Part shown: positions 53,640 to 62,733 of the stretch, piece by piece
Position numbering within the stretch: position 1 is the stretch's first letter
How the letters are laid out: every line of letters begins with the position of its first letter
NCBI RefSeq assembly: GCF_013009555.1
Contig: NZ_CP046176.1
Span: 62,001 to 126,000, forward strand
Origin: Phocaeicola dorei
GTDB lineage: Bacteria > Bacteroidota > Bacteroidia > Bacteroidales > Bacteroidaceae
Length of the DNA: 64,000 nt
Direction: 5' to 3'
Made by a program: the position numbers and the translations under genes
The notes under the pieces: model-generated
Databases searched by the model: none
What the model was told of the DNA's origin: nothing
What the model saw: only the letters and a program-made list of their open reading frames with translations

Positions 53640-55766
53640 ATGAAAAAACTACTGTTGCTGCTAGTCTTCCTACCTTTATATATATGGGGTAGTGAAGGAA
53701 TGTGGCTTCCTTGTTGTCTTAGCAAACAAACTCAACAAGTGATGAAAGAAATGGGGTTGGAACTTTCATCTGAACAATTGTATAATCCTGGTGGAAAAGC
53801 ATTGGCTAATGCTGTTGTTAGTTTTGGAGGTTTTTGTTCGGGTGTTGTTGTATCTCCGGATGGTTTGGTTTTTACTAACCACCATTGTGGGTATGATGCC
53901 ATTCAGCAGCATAGTTCTGTGGAGCATGATTATTTGCGAGATGGTTTTGTAGCCGATTCCTTAAGTAAGGAGCTTCCTAATCCGGATTTATTTGTCAGTT
54001 TTCTGATACGCACAGAGGATGTGACGGAGCGTGTGTTGCAAGCTATTCCAGTCGGAACAAAGGAAAATGACCGTGCACTGATTGTAGATTCTATTTCCAC
54101 ATTGATTGCTCAGGAAGCTGTGGCGAATGATACGTTGCTGCGTGCTGAGATAACTCCTTTTTATGGTGGCAATGAGTTTTATCTATCTGTGTATAAGGAT
54201 TATTATGATGTTCGTTTGGTATTTGCTCCTCCCTCTTCTGTAGGCAAGTTTGGCGGAGATACAGATAATTGGGTATGGCCCCGCCATACCGGGGATTTCT
54301 CTGTCTTCCGTATTTATGCTGATCAGAATAATCAACCGGCAGCTTATTCTCCGGAGAATGTGCCTTATCATCCGGATTATTTTGCTCCTGTTTCTTTGGG
54401 AGGGTATGAACAGGGATCATTTTGCATGACTATGGGATATCCCGGTTCTACCAGCAGATATTTATCTTCATTTGGGATAGACGAAAGAGTCAATACGGAT
54501 AATGCCGCCATGATTAATGTTCGTACCATCAAGCAAGCTATTTGGAAAAATGCAATGGAAAAAAGTGATGATATCCGCATTAAATATGCTTCCAAGTATG
54601 CACAAAGCTCTAACTATTGGAAGAATAGTATAGGGATGAATCAAGCGGTAAAAGAATTGAAAGTGATAGAGAAAAAACAAGCTTTGGAGTGCCAATTGCA
54701 AGAATGGGTTCGTCGGGAACCTGATAAACGAAGCAAATATGCAAGGGTTTTGACTGAACTGGAGTTAAATTATCGTAATCGTAGAAATGCGGCACGGGCT
54801 ATGGCATATTTTGGAGAAACATTTGCCAATGGACCGGAGTTGATTACGGCAGCCTTAGCTGTACTGAATTTTGATTTTGAGGCAGAGGAGAGTGATTTGG
54901 AGCGTAATATGCGGCAATTGTTGGAGATTTATGCCAATATGGATATAAGTGTGGATAAACAAGTCTTTGTGGCTATGTTGAAAGAATATGCAACTGAGGT
55001 AGGCAAGGAATTTTTACCTGATGTTTATTCATTGATAGAGAAAGATTTTAAAGGTGATTACCAAGCTTATGTAGATGATTTGTATACTCGTTCCTCTTTA
55101 AAGACACCACATGGTTTTGAACAGGTAGTGAGAGGAGATACCACTTATGTCTTGTTTGATGACCCTGCGGCTTCTTTTGCCATCGATATGTTGGTGAAAT
55201 TTTATGAATTCAATCAGTCGGTGGAAGAAGCTAGTATGAATATTGAGAAAAATGAACGTTTGCTGAATGAAGCAATGCGTGAGATGGAGGCAGATAGGGT
55301 GTTTTATCCGGATGCTAATTCTACTATGCGTCTGAGTTTTGGCATGGTGGGTGGTTACTCACCGAAAGATGCTATTGAGTATTCTTATTTTACGACGACA
55401 AAAGGAATTTTTGACAAGATAAGGCAGTATAAGGGAGATAGTGATTTCGATGTGCTTCCTTCTGTAGTCGAATGCTTGAGAAGGAAGGATTTCGGACGTT
55501 ATGCTGCTGGGGATGGTAATATGAATGTTTGCTTTATTTCGGATAATGATATTACAGGAGGGAATTCCGGTAGTGGAATGTTTAATGGAAAAGGGGAATT
55601 AATAGGTCTTGCTTTTGACGGGAATTGGGAAGCAATGAGTGGAGATATTGTTTTTGAACCTAATTTGCAGCGTTGTATCGGGGTGGATATCCGCTATGTT
55701 CTTTACATGATTGAAAAATATGGGAAAGCTTCCTGTTTAATCGATGAACTGAAATTGAAAGACTAA
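53640..55766 (+). CDS. S46-family dipeptidyl-peptidase (DPP7/DPP11 type)
   Basis: 708 residues with a signal peptide (about 1-16), so periplasmic or exported. The trypsin-like catalytic parts are the His in VFTNHHCGYDAI (about 82), the Asp region GGDTDNWVWPRHTGDF, and Ser in ITGGNSGSGMFN (about 643). The helical S46 insertion spans about 290-560. S46 enzymes release N-terminal dipeptides and are characteristic of asaccharolytic and gut Bacteroidetes. Whether it prefers hydrophobic (DPP7) or acidic (DPP11) P1 residues depends on one S1-pocket residue I cannot place with certainty. It is last in the ruvB operon, 4 bp after DUF389. Confidence 0.93.
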   Translation: MKKLLLLLVFLPLYIWGSEGMWLPCCLSKQTQQVMKEMGLELSSEQLYNPGGKALANAVVSFGGFCSGVVVSPDGLVFTNHHCGYDAIQQHSSVEHDYLRDGFVADSLSKELPNPDLFVSFLIRTEDVTERVLQAIPVGTKENDRALIVDSISTLIAQEAVANDTLLRAEITPFYGGNEFYLSVYKDYYDVRLVFAPPSSVGKFGGDTDNWVWPRHTGDFSVFRIYADQNNQPAAYSPENVPYHPDYFAPVSLGGYEQGSFCMTMGYPGSTSRYLSSFGIDERVNTDNAAMINVRTIKQAIWKNAMEKSDDIRIKYASKYAQSSNYWKNSIGMNQAVKELKVIEKKQALECQLQEWVRREPDKRSKYARVLTELELNYRNRRNAARAMAYFGETFANGPELITAALAVLNFDFEAEESDLERNMRQLLEIYANMDISVDKQVFVAMLKEYATEVGKEFLPDVYSLIEKDFKGDYQAYVDDLYTRSSLKTPHGFEQVVRGDTTYVLFDDPAASFAIDMLVKFYEFNQSVEEASMNIEKNERLLNEAMREMEADRVFYPDANSTMRLSFGMVGGYSPKDAIEYSYFTTTKGIFDKIRQYKGDSDFDVLPSVVECLRRKDFGRYAAGDGNMNVCFISDNDITGGNSGSGMFNGKGELIGLAFDGNWEAMSGDIVFEPNLQRCIGVDIRYVLYMIEKYGKASCLIDELKLKD

Positions 55767-55882
55767 AGGAAAAGTATGAAATGATAGGGAGCTGAGTATG
55801 TCAAAGTTCCGATAGATAGCTTATCATATAATCTTTCATCTGGAAGATAGTAAAAAATCTGTTAATATAAATTCGATGTAAA

Positions 55883-55948
55883 CAAGGATATTCGGCAAAT
55901 AATATAATAAATCTGTTGGGTTTTTATATTATTTGCCGAATATCCTTG
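55883..55948. repeat. 25-bp perfect inverted repeat between convergent genes
   Basis: Arms at 55883-55907 and 55924-55948 are exactly complementary over 25 bp (beginning CAAGGATATTCGGC), with a 16-bp loop. The repeat lies between the S46 peptidase and the helicase, whose genes converge. It may terminate both transcripts, but the stem is much longer than the usual terminator here and no typical T run follows. Confidence 0.8.
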
Positions 55949-56055
55949 AAATGACAGGTTGTTTCAATTCCGCATACTCCGCTATTATTCAAGAGAAGTG
56001 GATGTTATTTGCATATTTCTACTATGTCCAATCCTCTTTCATTAAGTTGGATTCC

Positions 56056-57930
56056 TTATTTCTTGGATTTCTTTTTCTTATTGTTATCGCTGTTAAAGAA
56101 TTGTTTCCAGTCGTCTTTCGTTTTGGGGCCTCGTTCTTCAATGTAGCCACGTTCCGCACGGCTAGTTTTTCCTTCTTTTGAGGTCGTTTTTTTATTGGAC
56201 CTGTCACCTTTTTTGCCGAATGAAGCATTCCTTGCCGCACTGCTCCTGCGTTCGCCATTGTCGTTTTTGCCATTATTGTCACCGGCAACTTCTACTACAA
56301 TTTTCCGGCCGCCATTCAGATTGACCTTGTTTAACGCCTTGATAACATCCTGTGCCTGATTTTCTGCTACTTCGAAGAAAGAGAAATTCTGCATCAGATC
56401 TATTCGCCCGATGGTGGTACGTTGCTTCTTCATGTTGCGGTTAATCAGTTCAATGATTTGATTGGCATAAAAACCATCTGTCTTTCCCACATTCAGGAAC
56501 AGGCGGGTATATCCTTTCTCGGCCTTGCGTTCTGTCTTTTCACGGGCGCTACCATGGTCTTTGCGTCCTTTCGGTTCACGTTCGCTACGGCGGTCGTTCA
56601 TGCTGGGAGTTTCTATTTCCGGAGCGTTGCTGTAATATTCCAAGAAGCGGTTGAACTCCATCGATACTACACGCTTTATCAGGTCTTCCTTCGAAAGCCA
56701 TTCCAGTTTGCGATAGATACCGGGTAGGAAGGACTCGATTTCCTCGTCGTTCACTTTTACCTTTTCTATATCATCGATCAGTTTGATTAATTGTTGTTCG
56801 CAGATTTGTTTACCGCTAGGCATTTCACCCATGATAAATTTCTTGTTGATGATACGTTCTATCTCGCGCATTTTTCCTTTTTCACGCAGATTGATGATAG
56901 CGATAGAAATACCGGTTTTGCCGGCACGTCCTGTACGTCCGCTACGGTGAGTATAGCTTTCTATATCATCGGGCAGGCCATAATTAATGACATGTGTCAA
57001 ATCATTTACATCCAAACCGCGGGCAGCTACATCTGTAGCAACCAGAAGCTGTAAATGACGTTGACGGAATTTCTGCATCACCAAGTCACGTTGTGCTTGT
57101 GAAAGCTCGCCGTGTAGAGAATCTGCATTATAACCATCTTGAATCAATTTATCAGCTATTTCCTGAGTTTCCTTACGGGTACGGCAGAAAATGATACCGT
57201 AAATTTGTGGGTAATAATCCGCGATACGCTTCAATGCAGCATATTTATCTTTGGCGTGTACCAGATAGGCAATGTGGTTTACGTTCTTGCTGCCTTCATT
57301 CTTAGTACCGATTGTAATCTCTTTCGCATCGTGCAGGTATTTTTTTGCAATACGCGAGATTTCGGGACTCATGGTAGCTGAGAACATCAAAGTGTTCCGG
57401 TCTTCGGGAACCTTTTCAAGAATAGCATTGATGCTGTCGGTAAATCCCATATTCAGCATCTCGTCAGCTTCGTCCATTACTACATCGGCAATGGTCTCCA
57501 GTTTGGCGACTTTTCTTTCCATCAGGTCAATCAGTCGTCCGGGAGTGGCTACAATAATGTGTACACCTGCCTTCAACATGCGTATCTGGCTTTCGATGGA
57601 TGAGCCACCGTATACAGGAAGGACTTTCAGTCCATCAATATACTTGGAATAATCATTCAGATCACCTGCGATCTGCAAGCATAACTCACGTGTGGGGCAT
57701 AATATAAGTGCTTGAGGCACACGTTTTTTTACTTCAATTTTTTGGATAAGCGGCAGACCAAATGCGGCTGTTTTTCCAGTCCCTGTTTGTGCTAGGGCTA
57801 CTACGTCGTTGCCGTTCCCCAATAAATACGGTATTACTTCTTCTTGTACCGGCATGGGGTTTTCATACCCCATTTCTTTAATTGCTTTTAGTATTTCCGG
57901 GGAAACGCCTAACTCTTCAAATGTCTTCAT
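56056..57930 (-). CDS. DEAD-box RNA helicase with DbpA-type RNA-binding domain
   Basis: 624 residues. The helicase core shows the Q motif (FEELGVSPEILKAIKEMGYENPMPVQ, in two parts), motif I AQTGTGKTAAFG, DEAD box VMDEADEML, SAT in MFSATMS, and motif VI HRSGRTGRAG. A DbpA/CsdA-like RNA-binding domain (about 475-550, YTRLFLNVGKTDGFYANQ) follows, then a Lys/Arg/Gly-rich tail (about 555-624). It is likely a cold-shock or ribosome-assembly helicase. The length and basic tail are normal for the Bacteroidetes DeaD group. It is monocistronic and convergent with the S46 gene. Confidence 0.95.
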   Translation of the reverse strand: MKTFEELGVSPEILKAIKEMGYENPMPVQEEVIPYLLGNGNDVVALAQTGTGKTAAFGLPLIQKIEVKKRVPQALILCPTRELCLQIAGDLNDYSKYIDGLKVLPVYGGSSIESQIRMLKAGVHIIVATPGRLIDLMERKVAKLETIADVVMDEADEMLNMGFTDSINAILEKVPEDRNTLMFSATMSPEISRIAKKYLHDAKEITIGTKNEGSKNVNHIAYLVHAKDKYAALKRIADYYPQIYGIIFCRTRKETQEIADKLIQDGYNADSLHGELSQAQRDLVMQKFRQRHLQLLVATDVAARGLDVNDLTHVINYGLPDDIESYTHRSGRTGRAGKTGISIAIINLREKGKMREIERIINKKFIMGEMPSGKQICEQQLIKLIDDIEKVKVNDEEIESFLPGIYRKLEWLSKEDLIKRVVSMEFNRFLEYYSNAPEIETPSMNDRRSEREPKGRKDHGSAREKTERKAEKGYTRLFLNVGKTDGFYANQIIELINRNMKKQRTTIGRIDLMQNFSFFEVAENQAQDVIKALNKVNLNGGRKIVVEVAGDNNGKNDNGERRSSAARNASFGKKGDRSNKKTTSKEGKTSRAERGYIEERGPKTKDDWKQFFNSDNNKKKKSKK

Positions 57931-58046
57931 TTATTTTCAAATATCTAATTCGTTACAAAGATACGGATAATCACGGGATTATATAGTATTTATACAATAT
58001 TTGTTTTCTTCAGGGATAGAATTTAGGGAATATTGGCTAAATGCCG

Positions 58047-58079
58047 TTTGGGAGCAAAAGAAAAAAGTCGTTATCTTTG
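58047..58079 (+). promoter_or_regulatory. Promoter of the metal-handling operon
   Basis: TTTG at 58047-58050 and TATCTTTG at 58072-58079 match the -33 and -7 consensus with a 21-bp spacer, 44 bp before the first ATG. Confidence 0.65.
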
Positions 58080-58123
58080 TACCCGAATGTAGTATATGAC
58101 ATTGGTGGACTGCAATTTGAACA

Positions 58124-58603
58124 ATGAAAGAGTTTCATTACATATTATTCTCAATCTTTCTTTCTTCCATGATTATATATATGGGAGTCGGAATACCTAT
58201 TGTGCAGTCCCGTTGCTATCAGTGCGCTGATAAGGATGCGGCATTATTGACAGTGGTGGATATTTCCAATTATGGATGTACTTGCGGATGTGGTGATGTT
58301 GGAAATAAAAACGTGAAATCTGGTTCGGGATGTTCTTGCCATCATGACAAGATGATGGAGCGGAAGTCATCAGATGTTCCTTGTTCTAGCGTGAAAATCC
58401 AGAAAATTAACTTGCCTGTTTTAGGTACATCACTTCATTTGGACAACGTAACACTGTCCGTTATTCATTTGATATTCAATGCATACAGTGTAAACTTCGA
58501 TCTGTTGTCTTCTGTAAAAAAGGAGAGCTGCTATACGGATACCTCATTGTGTCGACAGCCTCCAAGAGGATATTTGAATCTTATTTGTACACTTTTGATT
58601 TAG
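58124..58603 (+). CDS. Cys-rich small exported protein, HYC_CC_PP-like
   Basis: 159 residues with one N-terminal hydrophobic segment (about 8-28). The middle holds clustered cysteines and histidines (CYQCADK, CTCGCGD, CSCHHDKMM, DVPCSS), suited to binding soft metals. The end reads RQPPRGYLNLICTLLI, close to the PPR-xYLxLICxLLI ending of the small HYC_CC_PP proteins found in Bacteroidetes ahead of TonB receptors. It is followed after 72 bp by a TonB-dependent receptor and an HMA protein. The metal-binding role is inferred. Confidence 0.65.
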   Translation: MKEFHYILFSIFLSSMIIYMGVGIPIVQSRCYQCADKDAALLTVVDISNYGCTCGCGDVGNKNVKSGSGCSCHHDKMMERKSSDVPCSSVKIQKINLPVLGTSLHLDNVTLSVIHLIFNAYSVNFDLLSSVKKESCYTDTSLCRQPPRGYLNLICTLLI

Positions 58604-58675
58604 TAAGATAACTCTTTGGGTAGGGAAGAATTGCTAAATTGTATAAGTGTGTAACAGATAAAGAAAAATAAAAAC

Positions 58676-60907
58676 ATGAAATTTATAGTTTTCTTAGGTG
58701 CTTTTCTGTGGCATTTGATGCCTGTAAGCGCTCAAGTAAAAGGAATGGTGAAGGACAACCAAGGTGAACCTGTTGTTGCTGCCAATGTCTTTTGGATAAA
58801 TACAACAAATGGAACTGTCACAGATGAGAATGGGGCATTTACTATTGAACAGCCTGTTGGTGCAAAAAAATTGGTCGTAAGTTTTATAGGATATGAGAAT
58901 GATACGATTGTGGTTGAAAATGATCATAAGGAGCTGGCTATCATATTACAAGGTAGTGTAATGATGGATGAGGTCCAAGTGGTGGAACGTAAGATAGGAG
59001 TTGTAAAATCCCGTTCCAGTGTGTTGAATCAGGATATGATTTCAAGTGCGGAACTGGCTCGGGCGGCTTGTTGTAACTTGGGTGAAAGTTTCACAACAAA
59101 CCCTTCTGTAGATGTAAGCTATGCTGATGCTGCCACAGGGGCCAGACAAATTAAATTGTTGGGGCTCTCGGGAACTTATGTACAAATGCTGACAGAGAAT
59201 ATTCCTAATTATCGTGGAGCATCCGCTCCTTTTGCTTTGGGGTATATTCCCGGCCCATGGATGCAAAGCATACAGGTGTCCAAGGGTAGTTCATCTGTAA
59301 AGAATGGTTATGAGGCGATTACCGGACAGATAAATGTTGAATTTAAGAAGCCTCAAACTACCCAGTCCTTGAATGTCAATCTTTTTGCTAGCAGTAAAGA
59401 GAAGTATGAGGCTAATTTTGATGCTAATGTACATTTGAATAGCCGACTGAGTACTGGAGTATTGGCACATTATGAAAATAGTACTAGGTCGCATGATGAT
59501 AATGGAGATGGATTCTTGGATATGCCTAAAGTAGAGCAATATAATCTTCAGAACCGTTGGGCTTGGATGGGAGATCAGTATGTATTTCAGGCTTCTGTCA
59601 AAGCAATGAAAGAGGATCGTACAAGCGGACAAGCTACTCATTTACATGTGGATAATTCTGTTGGTGGCTTTGTAGGTAGGGAACTTTATAAAATAGGTAT
59701 CCATACGGATCGTTATGAGGCATTTACTAAAAATGCTTATATTTTTGATAAGGAAAAGGGAACTAACTTGGCTTTGATTCTCTCGGGATCTTTGCATAAG
59801 CAGGATGCAGGATACGGTTATAAATTATATAATGTGGACCAGAAGAATTTGTATACTTCATTAATGTTCGAAACGAATTTCGATGAGCGTAACAGTATTT
59901 CTGCAGGGTTAAGTTTGAACTATGATTATTTCAATCAGACCTATCGTTTAGAAAATGATGATACAGGTTTATTATATGGAAAGGAGAAAGAGACCGTGCC
60001 TGGTGCTTATGTGCAGTATACGTATAATTGGAAGGATAAAATTATTCTTATGGGAGGGATTCGTGCTGATCATAGTGATATATATGGTACCTTTGTTACT
60101 CCGCGTGCTCATATCAAATATGCTCCTGATGATTGGGTGAACCTACGTGTGTCTGTAGGCAAAGGATATCGCACTAATCATGTGTTGGCGGAGAACAATT
60201 ATTTACTTGCCAGCAGTCGTAAAGTAAAGATAGATAATGATTTGGATCAGGAAGAAGCATGGAATTATGGTTTCAGCTCTTCATTTTATATTCCGGTATT
60301 CGGTAAAACCTTGAATGTGAATACCGAATACTATTACACTGATTTTAGGCGTCAAATGATTATTGATTTGGATACGGACCCCCACATTGTACATTTTGCT
60401 AACTTGGAAGGGAAGTCTTATTCTCATACTTTTCAAGCCGAGGCAACTTATCCTTTTTTTAAGGGTTTTACATTAACTGCAGCTTATCGCTTGACAGATG
60501 TGAAAACTACTTATAATAAGAAATTATTGGAGCGTCCTCTTACCGGAAAATATAAGGGACTTTTGACTGCTTCTTACCAAACACCACTGGGCCTATGGCA
60601 ATTTGATGTGACTTTGCAGATGAATGGTGGTGGTAGAATGCCCTCCCCTTATACATTGCCGGACGGTGCTCCTTCGTGGAATACCCGATACCAGTCTTAT
60701 CAATTGTTAAGTGCTCAGATTACTCGCTGGTTCCGGCATTGGTCTATTTATGTGGGAGGAGAGAATATGACGAACTTTAAGCAAAAGAATCCGATTGTAG
60801 GAGCTTCGAATCCTTGGGGGACAAATTTTGATTCAACCATGATTTGGGGACCTGTACACGGAGCGATGTATTATGTAGGCTTTCGCTTCAATTGGGATAG
60901 AAACTAA
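58676..60907 (+). CDS. TonB-dependent outer-membrane receptor, probable metal or metallophore transporter
   Basis: 743 residues. Signal peptide MKFIVFLGAFLWHLMPVSAQ, carboxypeptidase-D-regulatory-like domain (about 22-100, GEPVVAANVFWINTTNGTVT), plug (about 115-230, with ITGQINVEFKKP) and barrel. It is shorter than SusC proteins and has no SusD neighbour, which points away from glycans. It lies between a Cys/His-rich exported protein and an HMA metal-binding protein, so copper or another transition metal is the likely cargo. The final residues are GFRFNWDRN; an aromatic followed by a few residues is normal for BAM-inserted barrels. Confidence 0.9.
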   Translation: MKFIVFLGAFLWHLMPVSAQVKGMVKDNQGEPVVAANVFWINTTNGTVTDENGAFTIEQPVGAKKLVVSFIGYENDTIVVENDHKELAIILQGSVMMDEVQVVERKIGVVKSRSSVLNQDMISSAELARAACCNLGESFTTNPSVDVSYADAATGARQIKLLGLSGTYVQMLTENIPNYRGASAPFALGYIPGPWMQSIQVSKGSSSVKNGYEAITGQINVEFKKPQTTQSLNVNLFASSKEKYEANFDANVHLNSRLSTGVLAHYENSTRSHDDNGDGFLDMPKVEQYNLQNRWAWMGDQYVFQASVKAMKEDRTSGQATHLHVDNSVGGFVGRELYKIGIHTDRYEAFTKNAYIFDKEKGTNLALILSGSLHKQDAGYGYKLYNVDQKNLYTSLMFETNFDERNSISAGLSLNYDYFNQTYRLENDDTGLLYGKEKETVPGAYVQYTYNWKDKIILMGGIRADHSDIYGTFVTPRAHIKYAPDDWVNLRVSVGKGYRTNHVLAENNYLLASSRKVKIDNDLDQEEAWNYGFSSSFYIPVFGKTLNVNTEYYYTDFRRQMIIDLDTDPHIVHFANLEGKSYSHTFQAEATYPFFKGFTLTAAYRLTDVKTTYNKKLLERPLTGKYKGLLTASYQTPLGLWQFDVTLQMNGGGRMPSPYTLPDGAPSWNTRYQSYQLLSAQITRWFRHWSIYVGGENMTNFKQKNPIVGASNPWGTNFDSTMIWGPVHGAMYYVGFRFNWDRN

Positions 60908-60935
60908 TATATTGATAATCAAATAGAAATGGATT

Positions 60936-61301
60936 ATGAGAACAAAATTAATCGCTATTATGGCAGCTGTCTGCTTTACTGCCACTTGCTTTGCAAAAGA
61001 CATTAAAATTGTAGTTTTAAACACTGATCCTCAGATGCACTGTGCCAACTGTGAGAGCAAGATTAAGAACAATATTCGTTTTGAGAAGGGTATAAAAGAA
61101 ATTGAAACAAATTTGGCGGATAAAACGGTTACTATTAAGTATGATGCTGATAAAACCACGGTAGAAAAAATAATTGCTGGATTTGCCAAGATTCATTATA
61201 CAGCTACTGTTGTTGAAAATGAGAGTAAGCAGAAGGATGATCTCCGTGGCAAACAGCCGAAAGCAGATGAGGATGGTTGTAAACAAGAAAGAGGAAAATA
61301 G
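60936..61301 (+). CDS. Exported heavy-metal-associated (HMA) domain protein
   Basis: 121 residues. A signal peptide (about 1-20, ending TCFAK) is followed by one HMA domain (about 21-92) with the metal-binding pair in MHCANCESKI (CxxC about residues 38-41). The C-terminal 30 residues are charged and end with a lone Cys. Unlike cytoplasmic CopZ, it is predicted periplasmic and could hand metal between the outer-membrane receptor and an inner-membrane pump. It lies 28 bp after the receptor gene. Confidence 0.88.
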   Translation: MRTKLIAIMAAVCFTATCFAKDIKIVVLNTDPQMHCANCESKIKNNIRFEKGIKEIETNLADKTVTIKYDADKTTVEKIIAGFAKIHYTATVVENESKQKDDLRGKQPKADEDGCKQERGK

Positions 61302-61599
61302 ATGAGATGCTATGTGATAAGAGGGAAAAAACGATGGAATGGATATTTTGGGAACTCTTTTGCACCACTTCGTGGCTTTAAATGACTGATAAATAAGATG
61401 CTATATCAGAGTGGAAAGGGGTTTAACCACCTAGTGGAAAAAGAGGAAATATCAATCTTGGTTAAAAACTTTATTATAACTGCATCATAAAAAGACTCCG
61501 CATGAAGCAATTAATCTTTAATTGCTTCATTGCGGGGGGTATGGGTGAAGATGAGAGAATTTTATAGTGTTCGAGTGTTTGTGTATGTGACTGTTTATA
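61302..61599. other. Intergenic region with a long hairpin
   Basis: About 300 bp between convergent operons. ATGAAGCAATTAA (61502-61514) pairs perfectly with 61518-61530 over a 3-base loop. CCGC before and GCGG after extend the stem with one bulged T (61498-61535). A T run is not evident. It could be a shared terminator or a small structured RNA. Confidence 0.55.
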
Positions 61600-61812
61600 T
61601 CATTCATCTTCTTCCCTATATTCTAGAATATCTCCAGGTTGACAGTCTAGTTCCCTGCAGATAGCCTCTAAGGTTGAGAAGCGGATGGCTTTTGCCTTCC
61701 CGGTTTTCAGTATGGAGAGGTTGGCAGGCGTCAGATCTATCTTTTCGGCTAAATCTCCTAGCGAAATCTTTCGTTTCGCCATCATTACGTCTAAGTTTAC
61801 TATAATCGGCAT
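61600..61812 (-). CDS. Small XRE-family HTH regulator (YozG-like)
   Basis: 70 residues, a bare Cro/C1-type HTH. LGDLAEKIDLTPANLSILKTGKAKAIRF (two helices around residues 18-45) and LEAICRELDCQPGDILEY are typical of the YozG group. These small regulators are regularly encoded beside DUF2975 membrane proteins, as here. It is the last gene of the minus-strand operon, 3 bp after its neighbour, and likely autoregulates it. Confidence 0.9.
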   Translation of the reverse strand: MPIIVNLDVMMAKRKISLGDLAEKIDLTPANLSILKTGKAKAIRFSTLEAICRELDCQPGDILEYREEDE

Positions 61813-61815
61813 AGG

Positions 61816-62073
61816 TTAGTTATTTTGGGATTTATTCGGGTTCTCATCTAATGCGTGCCACCAAAAGGTGTAGCGTTGTGTTAGTCTTTTAAAGGCATAC
61901 AGACAGAAGCAAGTCCATCCAATGTTGATTGATATCCTCACTGCTTTGTTGTCCAACGATGGATGCAACACAAGGAAATAGATGAATGAACTTACAAACA
62001 GAGTGGTTGTCAAGGAAAGCATTAAATAAAAAATGCTTTTCCCTTTTGAGGGTAGAGTATTCTTTTCTTTCAT
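61816..62073 (-). CDS. Small membrane protein of unknown function
   Basis: 85 residues with two predicted transmembrane helices (about 13-33 and 45-62) and a charged N terminus. I do not recognise a family. Close spacing (3 and 12 bp) to its neighbours on both sides supports its reality and its membership of the operon. Confidence 0.7.
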   Translation of the reverse strand: MKEKNTLPSKGKSIFYLMLSLTTTLFVSSFIYFLVLHPSLDNKAVRISINIGWTCFCLYAFKRLTQRYTFWWHALDENPNKSQNN

Positions 62074-62085
62074 AACTTTTCTTTT

Positions 62086-62721
62086 TTAAATGGTTAGGTC
62101 TTGTTCCTCTTTCATTTTTACTCCGATAGCAAATATCTCGGCAAAGAGGATAGGGAGGATTATTGCCACCCAGTCGGGGGAATAACCAACATAGCTGATG
62201 ATTTTGTAACCCGGTATGCTAATTTGATTCATAGCTGCGCTTCCTGTTAGCCATTCTCCGATGGCTGTGAGAATTTTTAAACTTGCGCTGGTATATGCAA
62301 ACCAACGTAGGCGTAGCACATTGGCTGGTGTAAATACTTTGCGGCGTGAGATGGAGATGAGCAGCCGGATTAATGAGTAAAAACCGATTAGAAAAAAGAA
62401 TAGTCCGGGTATGGCTAACCCTATGACAAGGATATACCAGGCCGATGGCTTGGCATACGTTTCTATTTCAGTTACTGTATAAGGAAGTGGACTATCTACA
62501 CGGTTGTTGTTCAGTGAATCGACTGTCGTTCCAGATAATGGCTTTACATTTAGTTTGACACGGGTTATCATGTGGTGTCCGGATTCATACATCTCTGTTG
62601 CACCGCTTTGTCCTTCTTCAAATCCCTTTTTGAAATCTTTCCAATCTTCATCCAATCCTCCGATGAAATTTGCAAGTATTGCAATAATGGCTATAATACC
62701 TAATATCCTGAACTTCTTCAT
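62086..62721 (-). CDS. DUF2975 membrane protein (first paralog)
   Basis: 211 residues. An N-terminal helix, a soluble loop of about 70 residues and three further helices match DUF2975 topology. The hallmark arg/lys segment SRRKVFTPANVLRLRWFAY (about 126-144) is present. It ends KMKEEQDLTI, as does its neighbour. Function unknown. The pairing with a YozG-type regulator is a recurrent gene arrangement. Confidence 0.85.
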   Translation of the reverse strand: MKKFRILGIIAIIAILANFIGGLDEDWKDFKKGFEEGQSGATEMYESGHHMITRVKLNVKPLSGTTVDSLNNNRVDSPLPYTVTEIETYAKPSAWYILVIGLAIPGLFFFLIGFYSLIRLLISISRRKVFTPANVLRLRWFAYTSASLKILTAIGEWLTGSAAMNQISIPGYKIISYVGYSPDWVAIILPILFAEIFAIGVKMKEEQDLTI

Positions 62722-62733
62722 ACCGTATGATTT

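Noticed and set aside
55933..56181. 82-residue plus-strand open frame
   Set aside because: Starts in the loop side of the 25-bp hairpin and runs antisense to the helicase tail.
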